A stretch of DNA of 64,000 nt, taken from JADKAV01 sp963732355 (GTDB taxonomy: Bacteria > Actinomycetota > Actinomycetes > S36-B12 > UBA10799). Below the pieces are notes generated by a model, which saw only the letters and a list, made by a program, of their open reading frames with translations, did no database searches and was not told the DNA's origin. The DNA lies in contig CAVSZD010000010.1 in the NCBI GenBank assembly GCA_963732355.1, positions 434,001 through 498,000 on the forward strand, written 5' to 3'. Positions 53,749-61,643 of this stretch are shown piece after piece. A program made the translations under genes and the position numbers. Numbering within the stretch: position 1 is the first letter of the stretch; every line of letters begins with the position of its first letter.

Positions 53749-54951
53749 TCAGGCCTCCTGCTTGTAGTTGGGGTTCTCCCAGATGACCGTGCCGCCCATT
53801 CCCAGGCCGATGCACATGGTCGTGATGCCGTACTGGACCTCCGGGTGGTCGGCGAAGTCGCGCGCCAGGTAGGTCATGAGACGGATGCCGCTGGAGGCAA
53901 GTGGGTGGCCCACTGCAATCGCGCCACCCATGGGGTTGACCCTGGCATCGTCGTCCGGAATCCCGTAGTGGTCCAGGAAGCTGAGGACCTGCACCGCGAA
54001 CGCCTCGTTGATCTCGAACATCCCGATGTCGTCGATGCTGAGTCCGGCCTTGGCCAGTGCCTTCTCGGTGCTCGGAACCGGGCCGTAACCCATCACCTCG
54101 GGCTCCACACCGGCGAACGCGAAAGAGACCATGCGCAGTTTCTTGTCCAGGCCCAACTCATCGGCCACCTCCTCGGCAGCCAGGATCGCCCCGGTCGCAC
54201 CGTCGTTGAGTCCTGCGGCGTTTCCGGCAGTGACCCGTCCGTGCGGACGGAAGGGAGTCTTCAGGGCGGCCAGCGACTCCATGGAGGTCCCCGGACGCGG
54301 GGGCTCGTCGACTGTGGCCAGGCCGTAGCCCTTCTCAGCCGATCGCAACGACATCGGCACCAGGTCGGGCTGGATCTTGCCGTCGGCGTATGCCTTGGCG
54401 GTCTTCTCCTGGGAGGCCACGGCGAACGCGTCGGAGCGCTCCTTGGTCAGTTGCGGGAAGCGGTCGTGCAGGTTCTCGGCGGTCTTGCCCATCAGCAGGG
54501 CCTCGGGGTCGACGATCTTCTCCGCCAGGAAGCGCGGGTTGGGATCCACACCCTCACCCATCGGGTGACGACCCATATGTTCGACTCCTGCTGCGACGGC
54601 CACGTCATAGGCACCCACACCGATGCCGGCGGACACCGAGGTCGCCGCCGTCAGCGCGCCTGCGCACATCCGGTCGATCGAGTATCCGGGTACCGACTTG
54701 GGCAGGCCCGCCAGCAGCGCAGCGCTTCTTCCGATGGTCAGACCCTGGTCGCCGATCTGGGTCGTCGCGGCGATAGCCACCTCATCGATGCGCTCAGGCG
54801 GCAGGTTGGGATTGCGGCGCAGCAATTCCCTGATGACGCGCACGACCATGTCGTCAGCGCGCGTTTCGGCATAGAGGCCCTTGGGCCCGGACTTGCCGAA
54901 CGGTGTTCGAGCGCCGTCTACGAGAACGACATTGCGACCAGCCTGTGGCAT
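53749..54951 (-). CDS. fadA: acetyl-CoA acyltransferase (thiolase)
   Basis: A 400-residue degradative thiolase. Nucleophile Cys in SIDRMCAGALTAA, the His in INEAFAVQVLSFL...VNPMGGAIAVGHPLASSGIR, and the second Cys in CIGLGMGG near the end. It cleaves 3-ketoacyl-CoA with CoA at the end of each beta-oxidation cycle and pairs with the following fadB. ATG at 54951 has GGAGG five bases upstream; the preceding GTG (54954) is also possible. An AT-richer stretch before it, with TTTGGGGCTTATGTTACTCG, may hold the promoter. Confidence 0.95.
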   Translation of the reverse strand: MPQAGRNVVLVDGARTPFGKSGPKGLYAETRADDMVVRVIRELLRRNPNLPPERIDEVAIAATTQIGDQGLTIGRSAALLAGLPKSVPGYSIDRMCAGALTAATSVSAGIGVGAYDVAVAAGVEHMGRHPMGEGVDPNPRFLAEKIVDPEALLMGKTAENLHDRFPQLTKERSDAFAVASQEKTAKAYADGKIQPDLVPMSLRSAEKGYGLATVDEPPRPGTSMESLAALKTPFRPHGRVTAGNAAGLNDGATGAILAAEEVADELGLDKKLRMVSFAFAGVEPEVMGYGPVPSTEKALAKAGLSIDDIGMFEINEAFAVQVLSFLDHYGIPDDDARVNPMGGAIAVGHPLASSGIRLMTYLARDFADHPEVQYGITTMCIGLGMGGTVIWENPNYKQEA

Positions 54952-55048
54952 CACGACCTCCTGCAGGGCATATGGAAACCCAGTTTGGGGCTTATGTTAC
55001 TCGCCAGTAGCAACATGCCGGGAGGGGGTACCGTCACGTCGATCCGGA

Positions 55049-56212
55049 CTACTGCGGTTCGAACAGATCCAGGGTCTGCTGGATCTGCCACTCCCGCACT
55101 CCCAGCTCTCGCATGCGCTGTGCGACGTCGGTCGGCTCACTCCACGCAAGGTCGGCAACGACGTCCGGGGCGAGAAGTGTCTGGGTCCAGACCTCCAGCT
55201 CCTGGGCGCGCTGCGTCACGGCCTCCCGCAGGGCAACCCACCGCGCGGCAGCTTGTGGGTCGCGCTGCTCCCAGGCCTTCAGGGTGCGGGCGGGGGGGCC
55301 ATCAGTGCGGGGAAGGGGTCGCACTGGATCAGCAGCCCCCTGGGCAACCGCTGCAAGCCAGCGGGCGTGGTGACGCAGCACCGGTTCGGGCACACCACCG
55401 ACCGCGGACAACTGCTCGCGGTCCACCGGCAAGGCCTTGGCCAGATCGACCATGACCGGATCACGAAGGATTCGATGGACTGCGACGTCACGCTCACGCG
55501 CGAGCTCATCGCGCAGGAACCATAGCGCGCGCAACGCACCTCGCTGTTGGTCAGTCCGCAGCCGACCAGCACCGTTGGCCCGTCGCCACTTCTGTTCAAG
55601 GTCGGGTGGGGTCCGCTCTCGCATCTGGTGGGTGAACTCCGCAGCTGCCCACTGGGTCTTGCCCGCCTCCTGCAGACGTGCGGCCAAAGACTCACGCAGG
55701 TCCGGCAGGACTTCGACGTCCAGAGCGGCGTAGTCCAGCCAACTGGGCCGCAGTGGACGACGCGACCAATCGGCCTGTCCGTGAGATTTTCGCATCGTGC
55801 GTCCGAGTTCGGACTCCACCAGCGATGCCAGCCCAACTTTCTCCATGCCCAGCAACTGGGCGGCGATCTCTGTGTCGAAGAGAGCCTTGGGGCGTAAGCC
55901 GATCTCGGCCAGGCAGTCAAGGTCGTTGTGTGCCGCCTGCATCACCCACTCGGCGCCGTCGAGGACCGCGCACAGTTCGCGCAGATCCGACAGTGGGATC
56001 GGGTCGAGCAACAGCACGGGTGCCCCTGGCCGGTAGACCTGGATCAGGTAGGCGCGTTGGCTGTAGCGGTAACTTCCAGCCCGTTCGGCATCCACACCGA
56101 TAGGACCAGACACCTCTGCAAGCGACTCCACAGCGTGGTGCAGGGCATCCGGGGAGCCCACCACTGCGGGAGCCCCTGGCTGTGAAGTACTCACGGAAGC
56201 CAACCTACGCAT
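55049..56212 (-). CDS. rnd: ribonuclease D-like 3'-5' exonuclease with HRDC domain
   Basis: About 387 residues. DEDDy exonuclease motifs: GVDAERA (residues ~37-43), the HNDLDCLAEIG segment, DTEIAAQLL and YAALDVEVLP with the Tyr-x3-Asp. The HRDC domain occupies roughly 210-290 (RGALRALWFLRDELARERD, RILRDPVMVDLAKALP). It trims stable RNA 3' ends or tRNA precursors. ATG at 56212 is followed by RRLASVSTS; a GTG at 56194 is an alternative and neither has a good ribosome site. It neighbours the LuxR regulator and DUF3000, as in mycobacteria. Confidence 0.9.
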   Translation of the reverse strand: MRRLASVSTSQPGAPAVVGSPDALHHAVESLAEVSGPIGVDAERAGSYRYSQRAYLIQVYRPGAPVLLLDPIPLSDLRELCAVLDGAEWVMQAAHNDLDCLAEIGLRPKALFDTEIAAQLLGMEKVGLASLVESELGRTMRKSHGQADWSRRPLRPSWLDYAALDVEVLPDLRESLAARLQEAGKTQWAAAEFTHQMRERTPPDLEQKWRRANGAGRLRTDQQRGALRALWFLRDELARERDVAVHRILRDPVMVDLAKALPVDREQLSAVGGVPEPVLRHHARWLAAVAQGAADPVRPLPRTDGPPARTLKAWEQRDPQAAARWVALREAVTQRAQELEVWTQTLLAPDVVADLAWSEPTDVAQRMRELGVREWQIQQTLDLFEPQ

Positions 56213-56236
56213 GCAGGAGGCCAAGATGGTGCAGGC

Positions 56237-56833
56237 TCAGCCTATGTAGCCCTTGCGGATGGCCGTTGCCACCATCTGCGCCCGGTCTCCGGAGCCCAGT
56301 TTGCGGGCGATGCGTGCCAAGTGCGACTTGACCGTCAGGGCAGACAGGCCCAGGTGCTCGCCGATCTCGCGGTTGGTCTGGCCATCGGCGACCATCGTCA
56401 GGACCTCGAGTTCGCGAGCACTTATCCGGATCCCGTCCTTCGCGGGATTGACCCGTCGCCCGGCAGGGGACTCCGCCGGACGCACAACAACCATCCGGAC
56501 CCCGGTCAGCAGTGCCGAGTGGATGGCTCGCGCATCAGCTTTGCCGGACAGGACGCCCACCTGCAGCCATCCGCGCTGACGCAACATGCGGATCAGGGGC
56601 AGGACCGGACCGTCGGACAGTGGTGTCACCACGAAGCAGGTGTCGGGGGCGGAACTGCGGTCTGCGTAGTGCTTGGCCTCGTGGGCGGTGCCCATGACGG
56701 TCGTGCTTGCACCCAGGTTCTTGGCCGCATCCGTCAGGTCGTCGGTGTGGCTCTCGCCGATGAACAGGCTCGTGACCCGGGTGCGCCGGGGGGTGGCCAC
56801 GGACATTGTCGGAAGTACAACGACAGCACCCAT
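56237..56833 (-). CDS. LuxR-type response regulator with atypical receiver
   Basis: A 198-residue protein. Residues ~18-120 have the fold pattern of a receiver, but the strand that should carry the phospho-acceptor Asp reads FVVTPLSDG, so the usual Asp in the LLD position is not obvious. The C-terminal LuxR HTH is intact: ISARELEVLTMVADGQTNREIGEHLGLSALTVKSHLARIARKLG. AGGAGGT lies six bases before ATG. Likely regulates by ligand or partner rather than phosphorylation. Located directly upstream of rnd on the same strand. Confidence 0.85.
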   Translation of the reverse strand: MGAVVVLPTMSVATPRRTRVTSLFIGESHTDDLTDAAKNLGASTTVMGTAHEAKHYADRSSAPDTCFVVTPLSDGPVLPLIRMLRQRGWLQVGVLSGKADARAIHSALLTGVRMVVVRPAESPAGRRVNPAKDGIRISARELEVLTMVADGQTNREIGEHLGLSALTVKSHLARIARKLGSGDRAQMVATAIRKGYIG

Positions 56834-56906
56834 GATGACCTCCTGGACCGGTGGTAATCAGTGCATCGACGCTGCGGGCGCGCGACTTGAGCAGCAAGGA
56901 GTCCGC

Positions 56907-57461
56907 TCAGGAGATATCACCTATATGGCTGACCCCCGGATGATGCGGCGGCAGCCCCGCGCAGGTCTGCATTAGGTCCAGCCAGACGCCGTAGTGCAGG
57001 GGGACGTCGCTAACCCGTTCAGGTGACCAGGACGCACGAATCTGGATGCTGTTCTCGTGCCCTCGGGCAGACAGAGCCTCGTAAGACGTGGATCGGGTGG
57101 CGGTCACGGTACCGCCCAACGCCATGTAGCCGAGCCCGGCATCGGCCAGGCACTCCTGGACCCAGGTCCAGCCCACGTCGGTGAGCAATTGGTCCTGCTC
57201 CATCTCGGAGTCGATATCGGCTTCGACATACACCACCACCCTGCAGTCGGAGTCCCAGGACGACGGGTGCGTCGGGTCGTGCAGGAGCACGAATCGACCC
57301 GAACCGATTTCGGGATCCAGACCGATCTGGGCGGTGACCGCGTGGGCGAAGGGCGCCAAACGCCCAGGTGCGGGCGCTTCGCTGATCTCGATCTCCGGAC
57401 GGACCTCGACATCACCGATCGCCGTCACGGCTTCGGTGAACTGCTCGCGGTTCGTGGTCAC
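56907..57461 (-). CDS. DUF3000 family protein
   Basis: A 184-residue soluble protein with the DUF3000 pattern: RPEIEISEAPAPGRLAPFAHA, GRFVLLHDPTHPSSWDSDCRVVVYV, WTWVQECLADAGLGYMALGGTV. The family is confined to Actinomycetota and sits near rnd and hemE; no role is known. GTG start at 57461. It is followed on its strand by the LuxR gene after 73 bases that hold no gene. Confidence 0.92.
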   Translation of the reverse strand: MTTNREQFTEAVTAIGDVEVRPEIEISEAPAPGRLAPFAHAVTAQIGLDPEIGSGRFVLLHDPTHPSSWDSDCRVVVYVEADIDSEMEQDQLLTDVGWTWVQECLADAGLGYMALGGTVTATRSTSYEALSARGHENSIQIRASWSPERVSDVPLHYGVWLDLMQTCAGLPPHHPGVSHIGDIS

Positions 57462-57516
57462 GCTGCCACCATAAGTCGCACCGGCGCGCTGTTGGCGTGT
57501 TCACCTCACTAGCGTG

Positions 57517-57913
57517 TCCTGATGTGGCTGGACTGCTTGCGCTGATCAGCAGGCGATCGCCCTGGGTTCTCAGACCTCGGCGGTCATGACGATGACCGCC
57601 GATGAGGGCGAGCACGGTCACGATCTTGGTCGTCGTGGCCCTGCTGGCATTGCTGCGTGGCCGTCGACAGAGGATCGCGAATCGCGCAGATCTCGGGCTG
57701 ATGGCCGTGATCGGCGTGTTCGATGTGTGGGCGAACCTTCTTTACGGATTGGCCACAACCATGGGGATCCTCTCGCAGGTTTCCGTGCTCGGTTCGGTGT
57801 ACCCGGTGGTGACTGTCTTGCTCGCGTGGCGCCTATTGGGCGAGCGGCTCACGCAGATCCAGTACGTAGCAGCGGCGTTGGCATTGGGAGGGGTCGCTCT
57901 GATCGTGTCGTGA
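57517..57913 (+). pseudogene. truncated EamA/DMT-type transporter fragment
   Basis: The frame from ATG 57602 gives 103 residues with three helices and the motif ALATTMGILSQVSVLGSVYPVVTVLLAWRLLGERLT, the C-terminal end of an EamA transporter half. The preceding ~80 bases in another frame read AIALGSQTSAVMTMTA, which would join to MRASTVTIL if one base were dropped. Nothing for the N-terminal half (about five helices) exists before 57517, where the DUF3000 promoter begins. I read it as a remnant. A functional four-helix protein from 57602 is less likely but not excluded. Confidence 0.5.
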
Positions 57914-57931
57914 CCATGCCACGATCAAGGG

Positions 57932-59014
57932 GTGACACTTGCTCAAGACCACCCGTGGCACGCCCAGAACACCGTCGACAGCAGGCTGATCCGCGCGATG
58001 CAGGCGCGGCCAGTGGACCGTCCACCTGTGTGGTTCATGCGTCAGGCTGGGCGCTCACTGCCTGAGTATCGCGAGGTCCGTGCCGGCATCCCCATGCTGG
58101 ATGCCTGCTTCGATCCCGCGCTGACTGCCGAGATCACCCTGCAGCCTGTTCGCCGGCACGGCGTGGACGCAGCCATCTTTTTCAGCGACATCGTCGTGCC
58201 GGTCCGGGCGGCCGGCGTCGATGTCGTCATCACGCCAGGCGTCGGACCGGTCGTTGCTGAGCCCTTCCTCACACGCGCGGACCTCGAACGCATCCCCGCA
58301 CCGGAGCCGGGCATGTTCGACGCGATCGCTGCCGGTGTCTCCAACAGTGTGGCCGAACTGGCCGGCACGCCTCTGATCGGATTCGCAGGAGCGCCTTTCA
58401 CTGTCGCGTCCTACCTGATCGAAGGTGGTCCGTCCAGGGACCTGCCGAAGACCAAGGCGATGATGGTGCGGGAGCCCGAATTGTTCGGCGATCTGCTGGG
58501 CCGCCTGGCGGATCTAGCCGCCGGCTTCCTACGCACGCAGATCCTGGCTGGGGCAAGCGCGATCCAGTTGTTCGACTCGTGGGTTGGGGCGCTTCCGCGG
58601 CGGCTCTACGTGGAGCACGTGGTGCCGCACAGCCGGTCGGTGTTCGAGCGGGTCGCAGATCTCGGCGTGCCGAAGGTCCACTTCGCGGTGGGCGCCAACC
58701 ACCTGGCCCCCGAGATGGCCGGTGCCGGGTGTGACGTCCTGGGAATCGACTTCCGAATGGACCTGCAGGATGTGGATCCCGCGATCCGTTCCAGCATGCC
58801 GCTTCAGGGCAACCTCGACCCGACCGTCCTGCTCACCGACGTGCCGACCATCGACAGGGAGGTGCAGCGCGTGCTTGCCAGCGGACGTGGGCTGAAGGGG
58901 CACATCTTCAACCTCGGTCACGGGGTGCTGCCCACCACTCCCGCGGAGCTGGTCACGGCCGCCGTGGACGCTGTGCGGACCTATGGCGAACCCATGGGAG
59001 AGGAGCCGATATGA
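57932..59014 (+). CDS. hemE: uroporphyrinogen decarboxylase
   Basis: A 360-residue enzyme. VWFMRQAGRSLPEYREVR near the N-terminus is the hallmark, followed by FFSDIVVPVRAAGVDV, LFDSWVGALPRRLY and FNLGHGVLPTTP at the end. It turns uroporphyrinogen III into coproporphyrinogen III, the substrate for the next enzyme of the coproporphyrin-dependent haem route. Overlaps hemY by four bases (ATGA), and hemY overlaps hemQ, so the trio is coupled. GTG start at 57932. Confidence 0.96.
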   Translation: MTLAQDHPWHAQNTVDSRLIRAMQARPVDRPPVWFMRQAGRSLPEYREVRAGIPMLDACFDPALTAEITLQPVRRHGVDAAIFFSDIVVPVRAAGVDVVITPGVGPVVAEPFLTRADLERIPAPEPGMFDAIAAGVSNSVAELAGTPLIGFAGAPFTVASYLIEGGPSRDLPKTKAMMVREPELFGDLLGRLADLAAGFLRTQILAGASAIQLFDSWVGALPRRLYVEHVVPHSRSVFERVADLGVPKVHFAVGANHLAPEMAGAGCDVLGIDFRMDLQDVDPAIRSSMPLQGNLDPTVLLTDVPTIDREVQRVLASGRGLKGHIFNLGHGVLPTTPAELVTAAVDAVRTYGEPMGEEPI

Positions 59015-60468
59015 ATCCGGAATTGCCTCATGTCGTGATCGTCGGGGGCGGGATCAGTGGTCTGGCCGCTGCCTGGTTCTTGACTCAGGGTCCGAACGGG
59101 CCTCGGGCCAACGCCACCGTTCTTGAGTCAGCCGACTACTTCGGCGGGAAGTTGCGGACCCAGGAGTTCGGCGGGCTAAACGTCGATGTCGGCGCCGAGG
59201 CCATGCTGGCCACTCGTCCCGAGGCCGCCAACCTGTGCCGCGAACTGGGTCTTGAGACCGTTCCTGCGGCGACCACCTCAGCCGCGATTTACAGCCGCGG
59301 CAAAATGCGCGCCATTCCGCGCGGCCTGCTCACCGGAGTCCCGACGGACCTGCGCAGACTGGCTGCCAGCGGCATCTTGTCGCTGCCGGGTCTACTGCGG
59401 CTCCCGCTGGACCATGTGATCCCGCGCACGATGCTGCACGGTGATGTCTCCGTCGGGGACTACGTGAGCACCAGACTCGGCACAGAGGTCACCGAAAGGC
59501 TCGTCGAACCGATGCTGGGCGGGGTGTACGCCGGTCGCTCTGAGCACCTGAGCCTGCAGATGACAGTGCCGGCGCTCTACCGCGCGGCCAGTCAACGGCG
59601 ATCGGCCATCGAGTCGGCCCGGTCGGTGTTGGAGGATGGCAGGAAGACGACCGGTCCGCGCAAAGGACCGATCTTCGTGGGCCTTGAAGGTGGTGTCGGC
59701 CAGTTGCCAGGGGCATTGGTGACTGGTCTACGTGAGCGTGGTGTTGAGCTGCGCACCTCGGCTGTGGTGCAGCAGATCCGCAGCCGCGCGAACCGTTGGG
59801 ATGTCGTGGTTGGGGACGGGCGCGGCAAATACGTGACGCACACCGCTGACGCGGTTCTGTTCGCCACTCCCGCCCCCGTGACAGGGGCGTTGCTCGAGAC
59901 GGTCAACAGTTCAGCCGCGAATGAATTGCGATCCATCGAGTACGCCGATGTCGCGGTCGTCACCCTGGGATATCCCGCCGCCGAGGCGCGCCTGTTACAC
60001 GGCAGCGGTTTCTTGGTGCCTCCCGTCGAGGGTCGCTCGATCAAGGGTGTGACCTACTCGAGTTCGAAGTGGAGTTGGGTCTCGCGTCAGGCCCGCAGTG
60101 CAGCGCCTGACGGCTTGGTCATCCTGCGGGCTTCTTTGGGACGTGCCGGCGACCCGGTCACCGCCAACCAGTCCGACACCGAACTTGCTCGCACCGCAGC
60201 TGAAGACATCCACAGCCTCATCGGATTGCCCCGCCGCCCTGCACTGCAGAGTGTGACGCGCTGGGAGACGGGCCTGCCGCAGTACAACGTGGGCCACCGG
60301 ACCAGGGTCGCCGAAGCCCGCGAGTGGCTGCTGAACAGTCCCGGACTGGCCGTGTGTGGTGCGGCGTATGAAGGGGTCGGCATTGCGGCCTGCATCGGTT
60401 CGGCGCAGGCGGCTGTTAGCACCGTGCTGCAGCAACTGGCAGAACGGAGAGAATGGGCACATGGCTGA
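59011..60468 (+). CDS. hemY: coproporphyrinogen III oxidase (FAD-dependent; CgoX/HemY)
   Basis: A 485-residue flavoprotein. FAD site VVIVGGGISGLAAAWFL, ESADYFGGKLRT, VDVGAEAMLATRPEAA, and the C-terminal GLAVCGAAYEGVGIAACIGSAQ. In Gram-positive actinobacteria with HemQ, this enzyme oxidises coproporphyrinogen III to coproporphyrin III rather than protoporphyrinogen IX. The hemH product at 5 kb inserts iron. Start overlaps the hemE stop. Confidence 0.94.
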   Translation: MNPELPHVVIVGGGISGLAAAWFLTQGPNGPRANATVLESADYFGGKLRTQEFGGLNVDVGAEAMLATRPEAANLCRELGLETVPAATTSAAIYSRGKMRAIPRGLLTGVPTDLRRLAASGILSLPGLLRLPLDHVIPRTMLHGDVSVGDYVSTRLGTEVTERLVEPMLGGVYAGRSEHLSLQMTVPALYRAASQRRSAIESARSVLEDGRKTTGPRKGPIFVGLEGGVGQLPGALVTGLRERGVELRTSAVVQQIRSRANRWDVVVGDGRGKYVTHTADAVLFATPAPVTGALLETVNSSAANELRSIEYADVAVVTLGYPAAEARLLHGSGFLVPPVEGRSIKGVTYSSSKWSWVSRQARSAAPDGLVILRASLGRAGDPVTANQSDTELARTAAEDIHSLIGLPRRPALQSVTRWETGLPQYNVGHRTRVAEAREWLLNSPGLAVCGAAYEGVGIAACIGSAQAAVSTVLQQLAERREWAHG

Positions 60469-61156
60469 ATCGAAGGCGGCTGCCACGCGGCGCATCAACG
60501 ACACGATCCGGTACATGCAGATCTCGGTCTTCTCAGTGACCGGTCAACTGGGCCCACGCCGGCAGGATCTCGTCGAAGAGGTTGAGCGCGAACTCGCCGC
60601 AGTCAAAGGTGATCTCGTGACCCGCGGTTGGTACGACGTGGGAGGCCTGCGCGCGGACGCGGATCTGATGGTGTGGTGGCACAGCGACGAAAGCGAGACA
60701 CTGCAGGGCGCATATCACGCAGTCCGTTCCACCACTCTTGGCCAGCGTCTGCAGCCCGTGTGGTCGGTCCAGGCATTGCACCGGCCGGCTGAGTTCAACA
60801 AGTCGCACATCCCGGCGTTCATGGCCGAGGAACAGGCGCTCGACTACGTCTGCGTCTACCCGTTCGTGCGTAGTTTCGAGTGGTACCTGCTGCCCGACGC
60901 GCAGCGGCGGGAACTGCTGGCCGAGCACGGCGGGATGGCACGCGGTTATCCCGACGTGCGCGCCAATACCGTCGCCACGTTCGCACTGTCGGACTACGAG
61001 TGGCTGCTGGCCTTCGAGGCAGAGCAGTTGCATCGCATCGTGGACCTCATGCGTCACCTGCGCGGGTCACGTGCCCGGTTGCATGTGCGCGAGGAGATCC
61101 CGTTCTACACGGGCCGTCGGTGGGATCTGCCGGAGTTGCTGGAGCGGATGCCGTAG
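60461..61156 (+). CDS. hemQ: coproheme decarboxylase (HemQ/ChdC)
   Basis: A 231-residue chlorite-dismutase-fold protein: RYMQISVFSVTGQLG, the RGWYDVGGLRADADLMVWWHS strand, CVYPFVRSFEWYLLP, and the haem-proximal GMARGYPDVRANTVATFALSDYEW region. HemQ oxidatively decarboxylates coproheme to haem b with H2O2, the last step of the coproporphyrin route. ATG at 60461 starts inside hemY and is preceded by GGAGAG. The convergent msrB gene ends nine bases away. Confidence 0.95.
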   Translation: MAESKAAATRRINDTIRYMQISVFSVTGQLGPRRQDLVEEVERELAAVKGDLVTRGWYDVGGLRADADLMVWWHSDESETLQGAYHAVRSTTLGQRLQPVWSVQALHRPAEFNKSHIPAFMAEEQALDYVCVYPFVRSFEWYLLPDAQRRELLAEHGGMARGYPDVRANTVATFALSDYEWLLAFEAEQLHRIVDLMRHLRGSRARLHVREEIPFYTGRRWDLPELLERMP

Positions 61157-61165
61157 CCGACCGCG

Positions 61166-61600
61166 TCAGGTTCCTTCGGGCTCGAGTCGCAGCGACACCG
61201 AGTTGATGCAGTAGCGCAAGTCCGTGGGAGTCCCGTAGCCCTCACCGGCGAAGACATGCCCGAGGTGCGAACCGCAGGAAGCGCACCGGACCTCTGTGCG
61301 CACCATGCCAAGCGTCCGGTCCTCGATCTCGACGATGGAGTCACCGGCCAGGGGCGAGAAGAACGACGGCCAGCCGCAACCGGAGTGGAACTTCTCCGAC
61401 GAACGGAACAGCTCGGCCCCGCACGCCCGGCACGAGTAGATCCCAACGTCCTCGGTGTCGGTGTACTCGCCGCTGAAAGCCCGCTCGGTCCCGGCTTCGC
61501 GCAGAACGTGGTACTCCTGAGGGCTCAATTCGGCACGCCACTGTTGTTCGGGCTTGGCGACCGGGAATTGGGCGGTGTCATCAGCGGGACTCTTGTGCAT
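61166..61600 (-). CDS. msrB: peptide-methionine (R)-S-oxide reductase
   Basis: A 144-residue MsrB. The zinc-binding CRACG and CASCG pairs flank the fold signature FHSGCGWPSFFSP. The catalytic Cys lies in LRYCINSVSLRL. It repairs methionine-R-sulfoxide in proteins using thioredoxin. ATG at 61600 gives MHKSPADDTAQFP, the usual cytosolic N-terminus. It follows the transglutaminase-like gene by 43 bases on the same strand. Confidence 0.95.
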   Translation of the reverse strand: MHKSPADDTAQFPVAKPEQQWRAELSPQEYHVLREAGTERAFSGEYTDTEDVGIYSCRACGAELFRSSEKFHSGCGWPSFFSPLAGDSIVEIEDRTLGMVRTEVRCASCGSHLGHVFAGEGYGTPTDLRYCINSVSLRLEPEGT

Positions 61601-61643
61601 GACTACCACGGTAGGTCGTTCGTCTCGGCCGTGCATCCGCCGA

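Noticed and set aside
53419..55455. 678-residue plus-strand frame over fadB, fadA and rnd
   Set aside because: It is antisense to three recognisable genes and shows no motif.
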